This document shows positions 16,178 through 23,800 of a stretch of DNA of 31,827 bases, piece by piece. Source of the stretch: CAYSAA01 sp964428905 (GTDB lineage: Bacteria > Atribacterota > Phoenicimicrobiia > Phoenicimicrobiales > Stramentimicrobiaceae); the NCBI GenBank assembly GCA_964428905.1, contig CAYSAA010000020.1, positions 1-31,827 on the forward strand. The letters run 5' to 3'. The position numbers and the translations under genes were made by a program. The notes beneath the pieces are model-generated. The model did not search any database. It was not told the DNA's origin and saw only the letters and a program-made list of their open reading frames with translations. Within the stretch, counting starts at the first letter, position 1, and each line of letters begins with the position of its first letter.

Positions 16178-17650
16178 TTGTCCATTAAAAAATATATTAC
16201 TTTCTGTAATCTTAATATACATAAAAAACAAAACTTTGCAAAGACAAAAAAAATATATAAGAAACAATATAGTTTTCAAAAGGGTTTACTGGGAATTATA
16301 GGTATATTTTTAGTTTTGGCTGTAATCAAACTTCTTTTTAATATACCCTTTATGTCATTGGGGTTGGAAGAAGAAGAACAGGTTCAGTGTCAGAGCGTGG
16401 GGGCAACCCCGGTTTCTACGGTACAATTGGCGGACAATCATCATGATGAAAATACTGTGCAGGGCTTAGGGGAGATAAAGGCTGATCTAAACCGGCTTGC
16501 TTTACATAATGAACAGATTAGTGAAGTAGAACTGAACTTAAAATACCAGAAGGAACAACAGGAGGAAATTAAAAGAGTCTCCGGAAATTTAGAATCAGGA
16601 GGAACACTCTATCAATATCTGGTAAAAAATGATATTTCCCCGGCAGAGATTTTACGCTTACAGGAAAAAGTTCTTTCTGTAGTAGACATTAGTCGCTTGA
16701 TTGCCGGCACCAAATTTTCAGTTCATTGTAATAGTAAAGGAGAAATAGTTCAGTTTGATTATCAGCCCAACCAGCTGGATGCCTATCATATTAAGATTCC
16801 CCAAAATGAAATGGGCAATATCGTAGTAAGCAAGGACGAAATTTTTCGAGAGATTGTCTGTTTTGAAGGAAAGATTGAAAGTTCCCTGTATCAAGCCATG
16901 ATTGATTATTGTCACTCAGGTCAACTGGCTGTTCAGCTGGCTGAGATATTTGCTTGGGATATTGACTTTCTAACCGAATGCCAATCCGGAGATTCGTTTA
17001 AAATTTTAGTGGAAAAGCTGTATCGGGGAGATTTTTATCGCTGGGGAGATATTTTGGCTGCAATTTATGAAGGAGAAATGCTCAGTATGCATACTGCTAT
17101 ACTCTTTGAAGATCCTGACGGAAATAATAATTATTATGATGAAGATGGCCGGTGTCTGAGGAAAGCCTTTTTAAAGGCACCACTCAATTACAAATATATT
17201 AGCTCTAACTATAGTAAAAGCAGATTTCATCCCATTTTACGGATTTGGCGTCCCCATCTGGCCATTGATTATGCTGCACCAACTGGAACGCCGGTGGTAT
17301 CTATCGGTGCAGGAACAGTTATATCCAAATATTATGATCAGGGCGGTTACGGTAATTATATTCAGATCAGGCATCCCAACAATTATGTTACCGGTTATGG
17401 TCATTTATCAAAATTTGCCCAGGAATTACAGGTAGGACAGCGAGTTGAACAAGGAGAGATTATCGGTTATGTTGGTGCTACTGGTTTGGCTACCGGTCCT
17501 CATCTCGATTTTTCCATCAATAAGGATGGACAACGAATTAATTTCCTGGAGTTGGAATTGCCTCCTGCCAGTTCGGTAAGTCTGGATTATCGGGAAGATT
17601 TTGATATGGTAAAGGAAAATTATCTGTCAATTTTAAAAGAAAATATTTAA
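16178..17650 (+). CDS. M23 family peptidoglycan endopeptidase, membrane-anchored
   Basis: A 490-residue cell-wall hydrolase or wall-binding protein. A basic cytoplasmic tail (residues 1-34) precedes one membrane segment (about 35-59), so the rest is outside. Residues 70-340 form a region with an OapA/LysM-like block (SGGTLYQYLVKNDISPAEILRL). The LytM domain follows: RFHPILRIWRPHLAIDYAAPTG with H360 and D364, GYGHLSK with H409, and ATGPHLDF with H442. The usual second histidine of HLH is D444. That aspartate also occurs in other M23 proteins I recall, so activity is likely but not certain. Start is TTG 16178 after AAGGAG (16164-16169). The upstream 215-base gap is AT-rich and carries a palindrome. 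Confidence 0.88.
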   Translation: MSIKKYITFCNLNIHKKQNFAKTKKIYKKQYSFQKGLLGIIGIFLVLAVIKLLFNIPFMSLGLEEEEQVQCQSVGATPVSTVQLADNHHDENTVQGLGEIKADLNRLALHNEQISEVELNLKYQKEQQEEIKRVSGNLESGGTLYQYLVKNDISPAEILRLQEKVLSVVDISRLIAGTKFSVHCNSKGEIVQFDYQPNQLDAYHIKIPQNEMGNIVVSKDEIFREIVCFEGKIESSLYQAMIDYCHSGQLAVQLAEIFAWDIDFLTECQSGDSFKILVEKLYRGDFYRWGDILAAIYEGEMLSMHTAILFEDPDGNNNYYDEDGRCLRKAFLKAPLNYKYISSNYSKSRFHPILRIWRPHLAIDYAAPTGTPVVSIGAGTVISKYYDQGGYGNYIQIRHPNNYVTGYGHLSKFAQELQVGQRVEQGEIIGYVGATGLATGPHLDFSINKDGQRINFLELELPPASSVSLDYREDFDMVKENYLSILKENI

Positions 17651-17663
17651 ACACAGGTCCAAA

Positions 17664-17704
17664 GGGTCGGTTCTCTGTTTGGGGCTAAACAGAGAACCGT
17701 CCCC
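17664..17704. repeat. Palindromic repeat element, left copy
   Basis: CGGTTCTCTGTTT (17668-17680) pairs perfectly over 13 bases with AAACAGAGAACCG (17687-17699) around GGGGCT. The pairing extends past one mismatch to GG/CC. The right arm continues as GTCCCC, matching the core of the larger element at 18690-18769. It begins 14 bases after the peptidase stop and, though lacking a U-tract, may also act as a terminator. Confidence 0.75.
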
Positions 17705-17740
17705 ATCAAATCCATTAAATTAATTAATCCCTAAATTTAA

Positions 17741-17749
17741 GGGGGGGGG
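17741..17749 (+). promoter_or_regulatory. Nine-G tract serving as ribosome binding site
   Basis: A run of nine Gs followed by GAAATAGCC-type spacing precedes ATG 17758 and is the only Shine-Dalgarno-like sequence for the TPR gene. Homopolymeric G-runs of this length slip during replication, so the spacing or strength of the site could vary between cells. Confidence 0.5.
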
Positions 17750-17757
17750 AAATAGCC

Positions 17758-18675
17758 ATGAAATTAAATAAGACCATATACTATACCATGATGCTATTGC
17801 TGTTCCTTATCATATCTCAAATATTTATTCTTAATGGTGTAGCCCAACAACTACAGATTTATAGCAATGTACAACCGCAAGCAGTGGAATACCTGGAAAG
17901 GGCAGTAAATAAGATGGAAGAGGCCCTGGATACCTATCAGGGTGCCCATTTTCCTGGTAGAAAATTGTGGGTTGAAGCTATTGACTATGCCCAACAAGCA
18001 CTGGAAATTGATCCGGATTTTATTGAAGCCCATTATTACCTGGCACTAATGTATCAGCATACAGACTGGTATTACCGGGAAGCAGAACAATGGAAAAGGT
18101 ACTTGGAACTGATTGAAAGCACGGATTTGACCTCTCCTCAGGTCAAGCAGAACTTAGCCCATGCCTATTATCGTTTGGGCTATACTTACTATCAGAGAGG
18201 TGATTACGAGCAATCTCTCATTTACTTTTTGAACTCAATTAAAGAATATCCCGATTTAATTGATTCCAACTACTGGGCTGCCCGGGTGTTCTATGAGGCA
18301 GATGATCTAGAAAATTCCCTTTTTTACTGGGAAAGAGTGCTTAAGCTTGATCCGGACTATCCCAGGGCTCAGTATTTTTACGACAAAGTACAGGCATCTA
18401 TTAAGTACGGTAAGGAGGCCTACAACCTCTATGAGCAGGGTTATAATAATTATGAAATCAGGAACTTTAACCAGGCAATTGATTATTACCGGGAAGCAAT
18501 CCGGTTAAATCCAAGATTTGCTGATGCTTACTACTGGCTGGCAAGGGTCTATTTTGAGACCGGAGATTACAACCAGGCAATTCGTTATTATAGGGAAGTA
18601 CTGAGACTGCAGCCAGATAATTCCAGAGCCGATTATTGGTTAAAAGAATCTCAACGACAACTTGAATCGAAATAA
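17758..18675 (+). CDS. Exported tetratricopeptide-repeat protein
   Basis: A 305-residue protein with an N-terminal hydrophobic segment (residues 8-27, ending NGVAQ) that is either a signal peptide or an anchor. The rest is five to six TPR units unusually rich in tyrosine: PDFIEAHYYLALMYQH, HAYYRLGYTYYQRGDYEQSLIYF, SNYWAARVFYEADDLENSLFYW, NNYEIRNFNQAIDYYREAIRLNP and DAYYWLARVYFETGDYNQAIRYY. The last two are so alike that the DNA is also repeated (near 18470 and 18571), pointing to recent internal duplication. It would be a scaffold for protein contacts outside the cytoplasm. The gene is bracketed by two related palindromic repeats, which may mean it arrived as a unit. Its partner is unknown. 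Confidence 0.8.
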   Translation: MKLNKTIYYTMMLLLFLIISQIFILNGVAQQLQIYSNVQPQAVEYLERAVNKMEEALDTYQGAHFPGRKLWVEAIDYAQQALEIDPDFIEAHYYLALMYQHTDWYYREAEQWKRYLELIESTDLTSPQVKQNLAHAYYRLGYTYYQRGDYEQSLIYFLNSIKEYPDLIDSNYWAARVFYEADDLENSLFYWERVLKLDPDYPRAQYFYDKVQASIKYGKEAYNLYEQGYNNYEIRNFNQAIDYYREAIRLNPRFADAYYWLARVYFETGDYNQAIRYYREVLRLQPDNSRADYWLKESQRQLESK

Positions 18676-18689
18676 TAAAACTTGCCAAA

Positions 18690-18769
18690 TCAAACAGGGG
18701 ACGGTTCTCTGTTTGGATCGAAACATATCCATAGGAGCATATCCAAACAGAGAACCGTCCCCTGTTTGA
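18690..18769. repeat. Palindromic repeat element, right copy: 29-bp perfect inverted repeat
   Basis: Bases 18690-18718 are the exact reverse complement of 18741-18769, around a 22-base loop. Each arm is itself framed by CAAACAG and CTGTTTG, so smaller hairpins can form inside each arm. The loop region contains CATATCC twice as a direct repeat. The core GGGACGGTTCTCTGTTT is shared with 17664-17704. From memory, this core recurs across many bacterial genomes as REP-like elements linked to Y1 (RAYT/IS200-type) transposases. None is present here. It could also terminate the TPR transcript. Confidence 0.8.
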
Positions 18770-18820
18770 CGTGCTATAGTGAATCTATAACTAAAGCTGA
18801 AAACAATGGAGGAAAAAGCA

Positions 18821-19927
18821 ATGAGTGAAAATATAGTCTGGGTGGATTTTGAAACACTGGAAAATTTTATGGTGGATGCTTTTAAAGGTGTGGACGTTCC
18901 TGAAAAAGATGCCAGGATATGTGCTGATGTTTTGATAGCTGCAGATAAACGAGGAATTGATACACATGGAATTGGACGTCTCAAAACAATCTATTATGAC
19001 CGCATTAAGAAGGGCATTCAATCACCAGTCACTCAATTCGAAATTGTTAAAGAGTCATTGGCAACTGCAGTAGTAGACGGTCATAATGGTATGGGGCAAG
19101 TGATTGCAAAAAAAGCAATGGATTTGACCATTGAAAAGGCAAAACAATACGGAATGGGGATGGTAGTTGCCAGAAATTCTACTCATTACGGAATTGCCGG
19201 GTATTATACCTTAATGGCAGCAGAGGCGGGAATGATAGGTATTACCGGAACTAATGCCCGGCCTTCAGTTGCGCCAACTTTTGGAATAGAAAATATGTTT
19301 GGAACCAATCCATTAACCTTTACCATGCCTTCAGATGAAGATTTTCCTTTCTTTCTTGACTGTGCTACATCTATGGTTCAAAGAGGTAAGATTGAACTTT
19401 ATGATAGAGCAGAAAAAGAAATACCCGAAGGATGGGTTGTTGGTTCTGATGGAAAGGCCAGAACTGATACCCACCAAATCTTAGAAGATTTTAAAAAAGG
19501 AGGTGCAGCACTGGTTCCTCTCGGTGGAATTGGTGAAGAAACTGCTGGTTATAAGGGATACGGGTATGCCACGGTTGTAGAAATATTGTCGGCTGCTCTG
19601 CAGGGAGGCAAATTTTTAAAGATGCTATTAGGCATAGAAAACGGTAAGGAAGTTCCCATTCATTTAGGCCAATTTTTTATCGCTGTTAATATCTCTTCCT
19701 TTATTGACCTGGATTCATTTAAGAAGACTGCCGGGGATATCCTGAGAACACTTCGTTCCTCCAAGAAGACACCAGGGGCGAAAAGAATCTATACTGCCGG
19801 TGAAAAGGAATATCTGACCTGGCTGGAAAGAAAAGATAAAGGCGCACCTATTAATAAAAATTTGCAGAAGCAGCTTTTAACCATTCAGAAAGAATTGGGT
19901 TTGCATCAATATCAATTTTCCTTTTAG
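18821..19927 (+). CDS. Ldh family (malate/L-lactate-type) NAD(P)-dependent dehydrogenase
   Basis: Cytosolic oxidoreductase of the Ldh2/MDH2 family (PF02615), unrelated to classical Rossmann lactate dehydrogenases. Members oxidise malate, lactate, sulfolactate, ureidoglycolate or similar 2-hydroxyacids. Visible family blocks: ADKRGIDTHGIGRL with H49, VVDGHNGMGQV, ARNSTHYGIAGYY with H122 (the likely catalytic histidine), TGTNARPSVAPTFG and MFGTNPLTF, then GYKGYGYATVVEILSAAL. Substrate is not decided by sequence. The sulfolactate specificity of some members (ComC) is of interest because comB lies 6.5 kb away. An ATG at 18806 is in frame, but the Shine-Dalgarno TGGAGG (18807-18812) overlaps it, so ATG 18821 is the start, giving 368 residues. 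Confidence 0.9.
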   Translation: MSENIVWVDFETLENFMVDAFKGVDVPEKDARICADVLIAADKRGIDTHGIGRLKTIYYDRIKKGIQSPVTQFEIVKESLATAVVDGHNGMGQVIAKKAMDLTIEKAKQYGMGMVVARNSTHYGIAGYYTLMAAEAGMIGITGTNARPSVAPTFGIENMFGTNPLTFTMPSDEDFPFFLDCATSMVQRGKIELYDRAEKEIPEGWVVGSDGKARTDTHQILEDFKKGGAALVPLGGIGEETAGYKGYGYATVVEILSAALQGGKFLKMLLGIENGKEVPIHLGQFFIAVNISSFIDLDSFKKTAGDILRTLRSSKKTPGAKRIYTAGEKEYLTWLERKDKGAPINKNLQKQLLTIQKELGLHQYQFSF

Positions 19928-20057
19928 TGAATAATCGTTGGCGCTATCATGAGATTGATTTATGTTTTTTTATCCTTACAGGCATTGAAGAAGGCTATTG
20001 GTTTCACTTATGACCCTTTGTAATGATTGATGACGGCGATGAAGAGAAGTTTTTAGG

Positions 20058-20086
20058 TTGACAGTTTTTTGGTTAACCGTTAATAT
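20058..20086 (+). promoter_or_regulatory. Near-consensus sigma-70 promoter for the DUF6391 unit
   Basis: TTGACA at 20058-20063, an exact 17-base spacer, and TAATAT at 20081-20086. Transcription would begin near 20093, about 38 bases before the TTG start at 20131. This is one of the two best promoters in the window. Bases 19928-20057 upstream hold nothing I can identify. Confidence 0.75.
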
Positions 20087-20130
20087 GGGTATAATTTTAA
20101 AAAATGATGGGGAAAGAAGGTTAATTAATA

Positions 20131-20778
20131 TTGTTTTTTCTATTACTACTCTATCTGTTTCTAATGCCTTTATTCTTCTTTTTTATTATTACTCTGATTT
20201 TTTTGCCCTATGGTTTTACCGTTTATTCTTTCATGACCTTAATTACAGTTCCAAAGCAAATTTGGAAGATAGCTAAAAGTCAAAATATAAGAAAAAATCA
20301 TGCAATAGAGCATGCAACTATTAATGTTTTAGAGCAATCAGCAGGACAGCGCTTAAATATTTCTGGATTATCAAGCGAAGACGGTTTTTATATTGCAGGA
20401 ATCCAGAGCCCGGAAATGGTGGAAGAGGCCGCGATTCAAGGTTTGAACTTGTTAAAACAGGGTCATTGTCAACTAGCAATCCACCGTCGTTGCGGAACAG
20501 ATGTGGCAATAGCTAATTTTATTAGTGCATTGGTATTTTTAATTTTACTTTTTACCACCGGTATGTTCAGTATCTTGAATATTATCATTGCCCTGCTACT
20601 TTCTAATTTAATAAGTCCTTATCTTGGGGAGTATGTACAAAAATATTTCACTACTTCCTGTGATGTGAGGAGCATGGAGATTGTGGGTTTGGAGTATGAG
20701 ATAGGAAGACAGGAAAAAGCTGATATGTTATTAACCCATTTTCCGAGAGGTTATTTTATAAGGACTGCTTATTATTAA
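20131..20778 (+). CDS. DUF6391 domain membrane protein
   Basis: A 215-residue protein with two or three N-terminal hydrophobic stretches (residues 1-42) and another hairpin of membrane segments at about 130-170. Between them lies a soluble loop with NHAIEHATINVL (H57, E60, H61), SGLSSEDGFYIAG and AIHRRCGTDVAIANF. The H-x-x-E-H arrangement together with the later His/Cys is reminiscent of a metal site, and it matches the conserved blocks I know from DUF6391 proteins, whose function is undescribed. Start is TTG 20131 with AGAAGG at 20115-20120. It is the first gene of a three-gene unit with its own promoter. Confidence 0.72.
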   Translation: MFFLLLLYLFLMPLFFFFIITLIFLPYGFTVYSFMTLITVPKQIWKIAKSQNIRKNHAIEHATINVLEQSAGQRLNISGLSSEDGFYIAGIQSPEMVEEAAIQGLNLLKQGHCQLAIHRRCGTDVAIANFISALVFLILLFTTGMFSILNIIIALLLSNLISPYLGEYVQKYFTTSCDVRSMEIVGLEYEIGRQEKADMLLTHFPRGYFIRTAYY

Positions 20779-20824
20779 TATTAATTGTCGTTTGCTATTA
20801 ACTTATTGAAGGGAGGTGGATATC

Positions 20825-21136
20825 TTGCCTGATGTACAAGGGTCTGGTGAAAAGATTCTTATTTCCAGTGTGGATAAGGTTGGAATTGTTCTACTGCAAG
20901 GTATTGAGAAATATATGGAAAAGCATGACCTAAAGAAATGTTTTTTGATTACCTCTGCACAACCACATGAAAATGTTCTAAAATATGCTGAGCATATTCA
21001 ATCGCTAAAAATCATTATTTCATCTGATTTTCGGGAAGCTAAGGAGAAGATTGAAAAAGAATATCCTGATACAAAAATAATTACAGTTGATTCTTATTAT
21101 CTTGCTGGCAGAGACGGAATGCTTGATGGAGATTAA
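20825..21136 (+). CDS. Small uncharacterised alpha/beta protein
   Basis: A 104-residue soluble protein that I do not recognise. The alternation of hydrophobic strands and amphipathic helices (KILISSVDKVGIVLLQGIEK, KKCFLITSA, LKIIISSDF, TKIITVDSYYLAG) suggests a small Rossmann-like or pyruvate-kinase-C-terminal-like fold. There is no catalytic motif I can name. GTG 20816 is in frame, but it overlaps the excellent Shine-Dalgarno GGGAGG (20811-20816); TTG 20825, eight bases after it, is the likely start. It lies between the DUF6391 gene (46 bases upstream) and the PC4-like gene (37 bases downstream). Confidence 0.7.
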   Translation: MPDVQGSGEKILISSVDKVGIVLLQGIEKYMEKHDLKKCFLITSAQPHENVLKYAEHIQSLKIIISSDFREAKEKIEKEYPDTKIITVDSYYLAGRDGMLDGD

Positions 21137-21173
21137 AAGATTAAAGGACACCAGAAAAGGTAGGAAATAATTT

Positions 21174-21392
21174 ATGAGACAAATAGACAAACTCGATATA
21201 ACTGATAATAAGAGACTTATTTTATCAGTAGGGGAATTTAGAGGTTCACAAAGGGTTGATCTCAGAACCTATGTGAAACTTAAGGATAAAAATGAATATA
21301 TTCAGACCAAAAAAGGGATTAATTTTAACGCGGAATGGGTTGATGATTTTGTCAAAATGGTTGAAAAATTAAAGGATGCCAAGTTTGAGTGA
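21174..21392 (+). CDS. PC4/YdbC family single-stranded DNA-binding protein
   Basis: A 72-residue protein matching the transcriptional coactivator p15/PC4 fold (PF02229): a curved beta-sheet followed by a helix, acting as a dimer. SQRVDLRTYVKLKDKNEYIQTKKGINF (residues 24-50) carries the conserved RxDLRxY strand and the TKKG turn of the bacterial YdbC type. The C-terminal EWVDDFVKMVEKLKDA forms the dimer helix. Members bind single-stranded DNA with little sequence preference and are thought to act in transcription, replication or repair. It is the last gene before a strong terminator. Confidence 0.85.
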   Translation: MRQIDKLDITDNKRLILSVGEFRGSQRVDLRTYVKLKDKNEYIQTKKGINFNAEWVDDFVKMVEKLKDAKFE

Positions 21393-21471
21393 TTCTTTAC
21401 CTATACCTTCTGTTATATGTTAAAGCAAATATGAATCAATGTGATATAAAAAATAAACAATAAAAATTAAG

Positions 21472-21515
21472 ATATGAAAAAGACGGTGATTTTTGCATCA
21501 CTGTCTTTTTCATAT
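21472..21515. terminator. Bidirectional terminator, 18-bp stem
   Basis: Bases 21472-21489 pair with 21498-21515 (17 Watson-Crick pairs and one G-U) around TTTTTGCA. The stem contains an A5 run on one side and T5 on the other, the usual arrangement for a terminator used from both directions. It separates the PC4-like gene from the convergent deacetylase gene. Confidence 0.8.
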
Positions 21516-21594
21516 GGGCTATCTTAAGTGGCCTATTTCTTTGTTAATGATTTTTAGAAGTTAAAGACAGAGTAAGGAGGATTGGTATTTTACC

Positions 21595-22695
21595 TTATTT
21601 GACCGTGAATAGCCAGGATACCTTTCTCTTATAACCGCTTTCTTTATCTAAAGCGGTGATTTGAGCAACCCAGGAGCGTTTTTGAAGTAGCTTAGGTGCA
21701 ACCGGAGTGAATGATATTTCCTGTGACTCATTGATAAAAGTATAATCTAATAATCCGGACCCACTCAATCTAAAGTATAATGTACCTGGCTGAATATGAG
21801 GGTCATCAAATATAGCCCCGATTTTAATTCCCTGATTACTGGTCACGGTACCATCGGCAGGGAAAATATTATTTACCTTAAGTGTTTTTTCATGCAGAAG
21901 AGCAGTGAATTGTTTCATTGAAAAGCCAGCCGGGATAATCTGACGATTAAGAGAATAAACATCAACAGGTATAGTATTATTCATACTGTTAACATTGAGC
22001 AGAGCTTGATAACCTGCTTGCTTTGCCAGCATTTTAATCTGTTGACTATAAACACCATAGGGATAGGCGAAAGAAGTAACTGAACTACCCGTATTCCTTT
22101 CTAAAATTACCTTGGAGAGATTCATTTCTTTATCTATTCTCTTTAAATAATCCATCTGAGATTCATTCTTTTTCATCTGAAGTAAGTTACAATGGCTGAG
22201 AGTATGAGATCCTATTTCTATGCCTTGATCTATCATTTCCCTGATTTTCTGCCAGGATAACTGATTAGGTCCATTAGCAATGAAATCAGTATACAAAAAG
22301 AGAGTGGCGGGGAAAGAATATTCTTTTAACACCGGGAAGGCAAGATCATAAACTGATCTAAACCCGTCATCAATAGTAATAATAACTGGTTTTTCAGGGT
22401 AGGCATTATTTTCCATACACTGTAGCAGTTGGGAAACAGAAATAACCTGATAGCCGTTTTTCTTAAGATAATCCATCTGTTGCTCAAAGCGAGTAATATT
22501 GATTGTATAGGCATCCGGACTCTCACCTATACAGAATTTGTGATAAGTGAGTATCGGAATAATTAATTCATCTGTAACAATGATCGTTCTGGCATTAGCT
22601 TCCGAATGAACTGCAGGAAAAGTTCCTATCAAGAAAACAAAGAAAGTCAATATGATGGTAATAGTTTTTTTTAATTTTTTATCATTAGAAATCAT
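21595..22695 (-). CDS. Exported polysaccharide deacetylase (NodB domain)
   Basis: A 366-residue secreted or membrane-tethered enzyme that probably removes acetyl groups from peptidoglycan or an exopolysaccharide. A signal sequence or anchor spans residues 10-28. The NodB domain has TIDDGF with catalytic base D109 and metal ligand D110, SHTLSH with ligands H164 and H168, and FAYPYG (209-214). ILTYHKF at 48-54 is typical of the carbohydrate esterase 4 branch. The last 90 residues look like a beta-sandwich (GTVTSNQGIKIGAIFDDP, SWVAQITALDKESGYKRKVSWLF), possibly Ig-like. GGAG lies about 15 bases before ATG 22695, rather far. The HAD gene is 41 bases upstream on the same strand. Confidence 0.88.
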   Translation of the reverse strand: MISNDKKLKKTITIILTFFVFLIGTFPAVHSEANARTIIVTDELIIPILTYHKFCIGESPDAYTINITRFEQQMDYLKKNGYQVISVSQLLQCMENNAYPEKPVIITIDDGFRSVYDLAFPVLKEYSFPATLFLYTDFIANGPNQLSWQKIREMIDQGIEIGSHTLSHCNLLQMKKNESQMDYLKRIDKEMNLSKVILERNTGSSVTSFAYPYGVYSQQIKMLAKQAGYQALLNVNSMNNTIPVDVYSLNRQIIPAGFSMKQFTALLHEKTLKVNNIFPADGTVTSNQGIKIGAIFDDPHIQPGTLYFRLSGSGLLDYTFINESQEISFTPVAPKLLQKRSWVAQITALDKESGYKRKVSWLFTVK

Positions 22696-22736
22696 AATTA
22701 GTTTTATTTTCTCCTGATTTCAAAAAAATGAGAAAT

Positions 22737-23486
22737 TTAAAGAAGATGATTCAATATTGGACTAATTTCTTTCAACTCGCTGACCGTATAATCTGCCAGA
22801 CCAGCTTGATCTGTATGACTTTGATAACGGTTAATCCAGATAGTAGTCATCTTCATATTCTTGCCACCGGCAATATCCTTGCTATAGGAATCCCCAATCA
22901 TCAAGGCTTCTTTGCCCTGACAATCAGCTTTATTCAAAGCAATTGTAAAAATATAGGGATCCGGTTTGTACTTTTTGGCCTCCTCTGATGTGGTAATGGA
23001 ATGGAAAACATCAGTCAGATTTAATGCTCGAAATTGCTTTATCTGATAGTCCTCATCAATATCACTGATAATTCCACAGTGATATCCTTTTTCTTTAACC
23101 AAACCAATAACATCCCATGTTCCTTCTACTAACTTTATATATTTTAGATGATTATCCAGGTAGATTTTATTAAACCAGTTTATATCTGAATTGGTTATCC
23201 TTTTTATGCTCCATTCTTTTAATAGGGAGCAAAAGGCATTTTCAGAATAGAAATGTAGTTTTTTAAATTGATCATTACTGTGCTGAGAATGGCCTCTTAA
23301 GGTCATATCGTGGTTAAATAGCTGAGTTTGATAAAAATTTACCAATTGTTCTTCCGAAGCAGAGAATTGGTAACGTTTTTTTATTTCTTTCATCATATAT
23401 AGATGAGCCACTTTATCGCTTTCGGCATCCATCAGGGTGCCACCAAAATCAAAAAAAATTGCTTTGAAAGAATTTTCTCTGTTCAT
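22737..23486 (-). CDS. HAD family hydrolase
   Basis: A 249-residue cytosolic phosphatase-like protein with the four HAD motifs: nucleophile D13 in IFFDFGGTL, S141 in ISDID, K174 in KYKPDPYIF, and D199/D204 in GDSYSKDIAGG. The usual second aspartate of motif I (DxD) is G15. This is seen in a sizeable group of HAD proteins, including some that are not phosphatases, so the reaction is uncertain. A helical cap lies between residues 20 and 120. The substrate cannot be inferred. The promoter at 23532-23559 probably drives this gene and the deacetylase together. Confidence 0.85.
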   Translation of the reverse strand: MNRENSFKAIFFDFGGTLMDAESDKVAHLYMMKEIKKRYQFSASEEQLVNFYQTQLFNHDMTLRGHSQHSNDQFKKLHFYSENAFCSLLKEWSIKRITNSDINWFNKIYLDNHLKYIKLVEGTWDVIGLVKEKGYHCGIISDIDEDYQIKQFRALNLTDVFHSITTSEEAKKYKPDPYIFTIALNKADCQGKEALMIGDSYSKDIAGGKNMKMTTIWINRYQSHTDQAGLADYTVSELKEISPILNHLL

Positions 23487-23531
23487 AATACTATTTTTTA
23501 TTATACTCCTTTTAGTGGTAATTAATTAAAA

Positions 23532-23559
23532 ATTATACAGTACATTGCCTAAAAAACAA
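23532..23559 (-). promoter_or_regulatory. Candidate sigma-70 promoter for the HAD gene
   Basis: On the minus strand: TTGTTT (23554-23559), 16-base spacer, TATAAT (23532-23537), preceded by TG. It would start transcription about 40 bases before ATG 23486. Confidence 0.5.
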
Positions 23560-23730
23560 AATGTATATCTATGTTATAAAATATTCTATTTAAAATTATA
23601 ATAAAAATATAGTTTTTTTTGAAACCTTAATTCTAGAATTTTTAATCTTTTATTATTTTATATATTTTTGTTTCCCGTTGTCTGATTTTATATGGAAATG
23701 AATGGTAATTTTCTTAAATTAGGGTAGAAG

Positions 23731-23767
23731 TTGCTTTTATTTATGTGTAGAATATAAATAAAAGCAA
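23731..23767. promoter_or_regulatory. 14-bp perfect inverted repeat upstream of the adenosine-specific kinase gene
   Basis: TTGCTTTTATTTAT (23731-23744) is the exact reverse complement of 23754-23767, with a nine-base loop. It sits about 20 bases before the Shine-Dalgarno of the next gene, in a 314-base, extremely AT-rich gap (23487-23800) that otherwise shows only the HAD promoter. It could be an operator or a leader hairpin. There is no U-tract typical of a terminator. Confidence 0.5.
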
Positions 23768-23800
23768 GAAAATACTAAAGTTAGTAAAAGGAGAATAAAT

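Noticed and set aside
17664..18769. CRISPR-like pair of repeats
   Set aside because: Only two unequal palindromic copies nearly 1 kb apart with a gene between them; no regular spacers and no cas genes.
18806..18820. Upstream ATG for the Ldh-family gene
   Set aside because: It overlaps the Shine-Dalgarno TGGAGG; ATG 18821 has correct spacing.
20058..20276. Small reading frame overlapping the DUF6391 gene start
   Set aside because: It begins inside the -35 box of the promoter and runs out of frame through the real gene.
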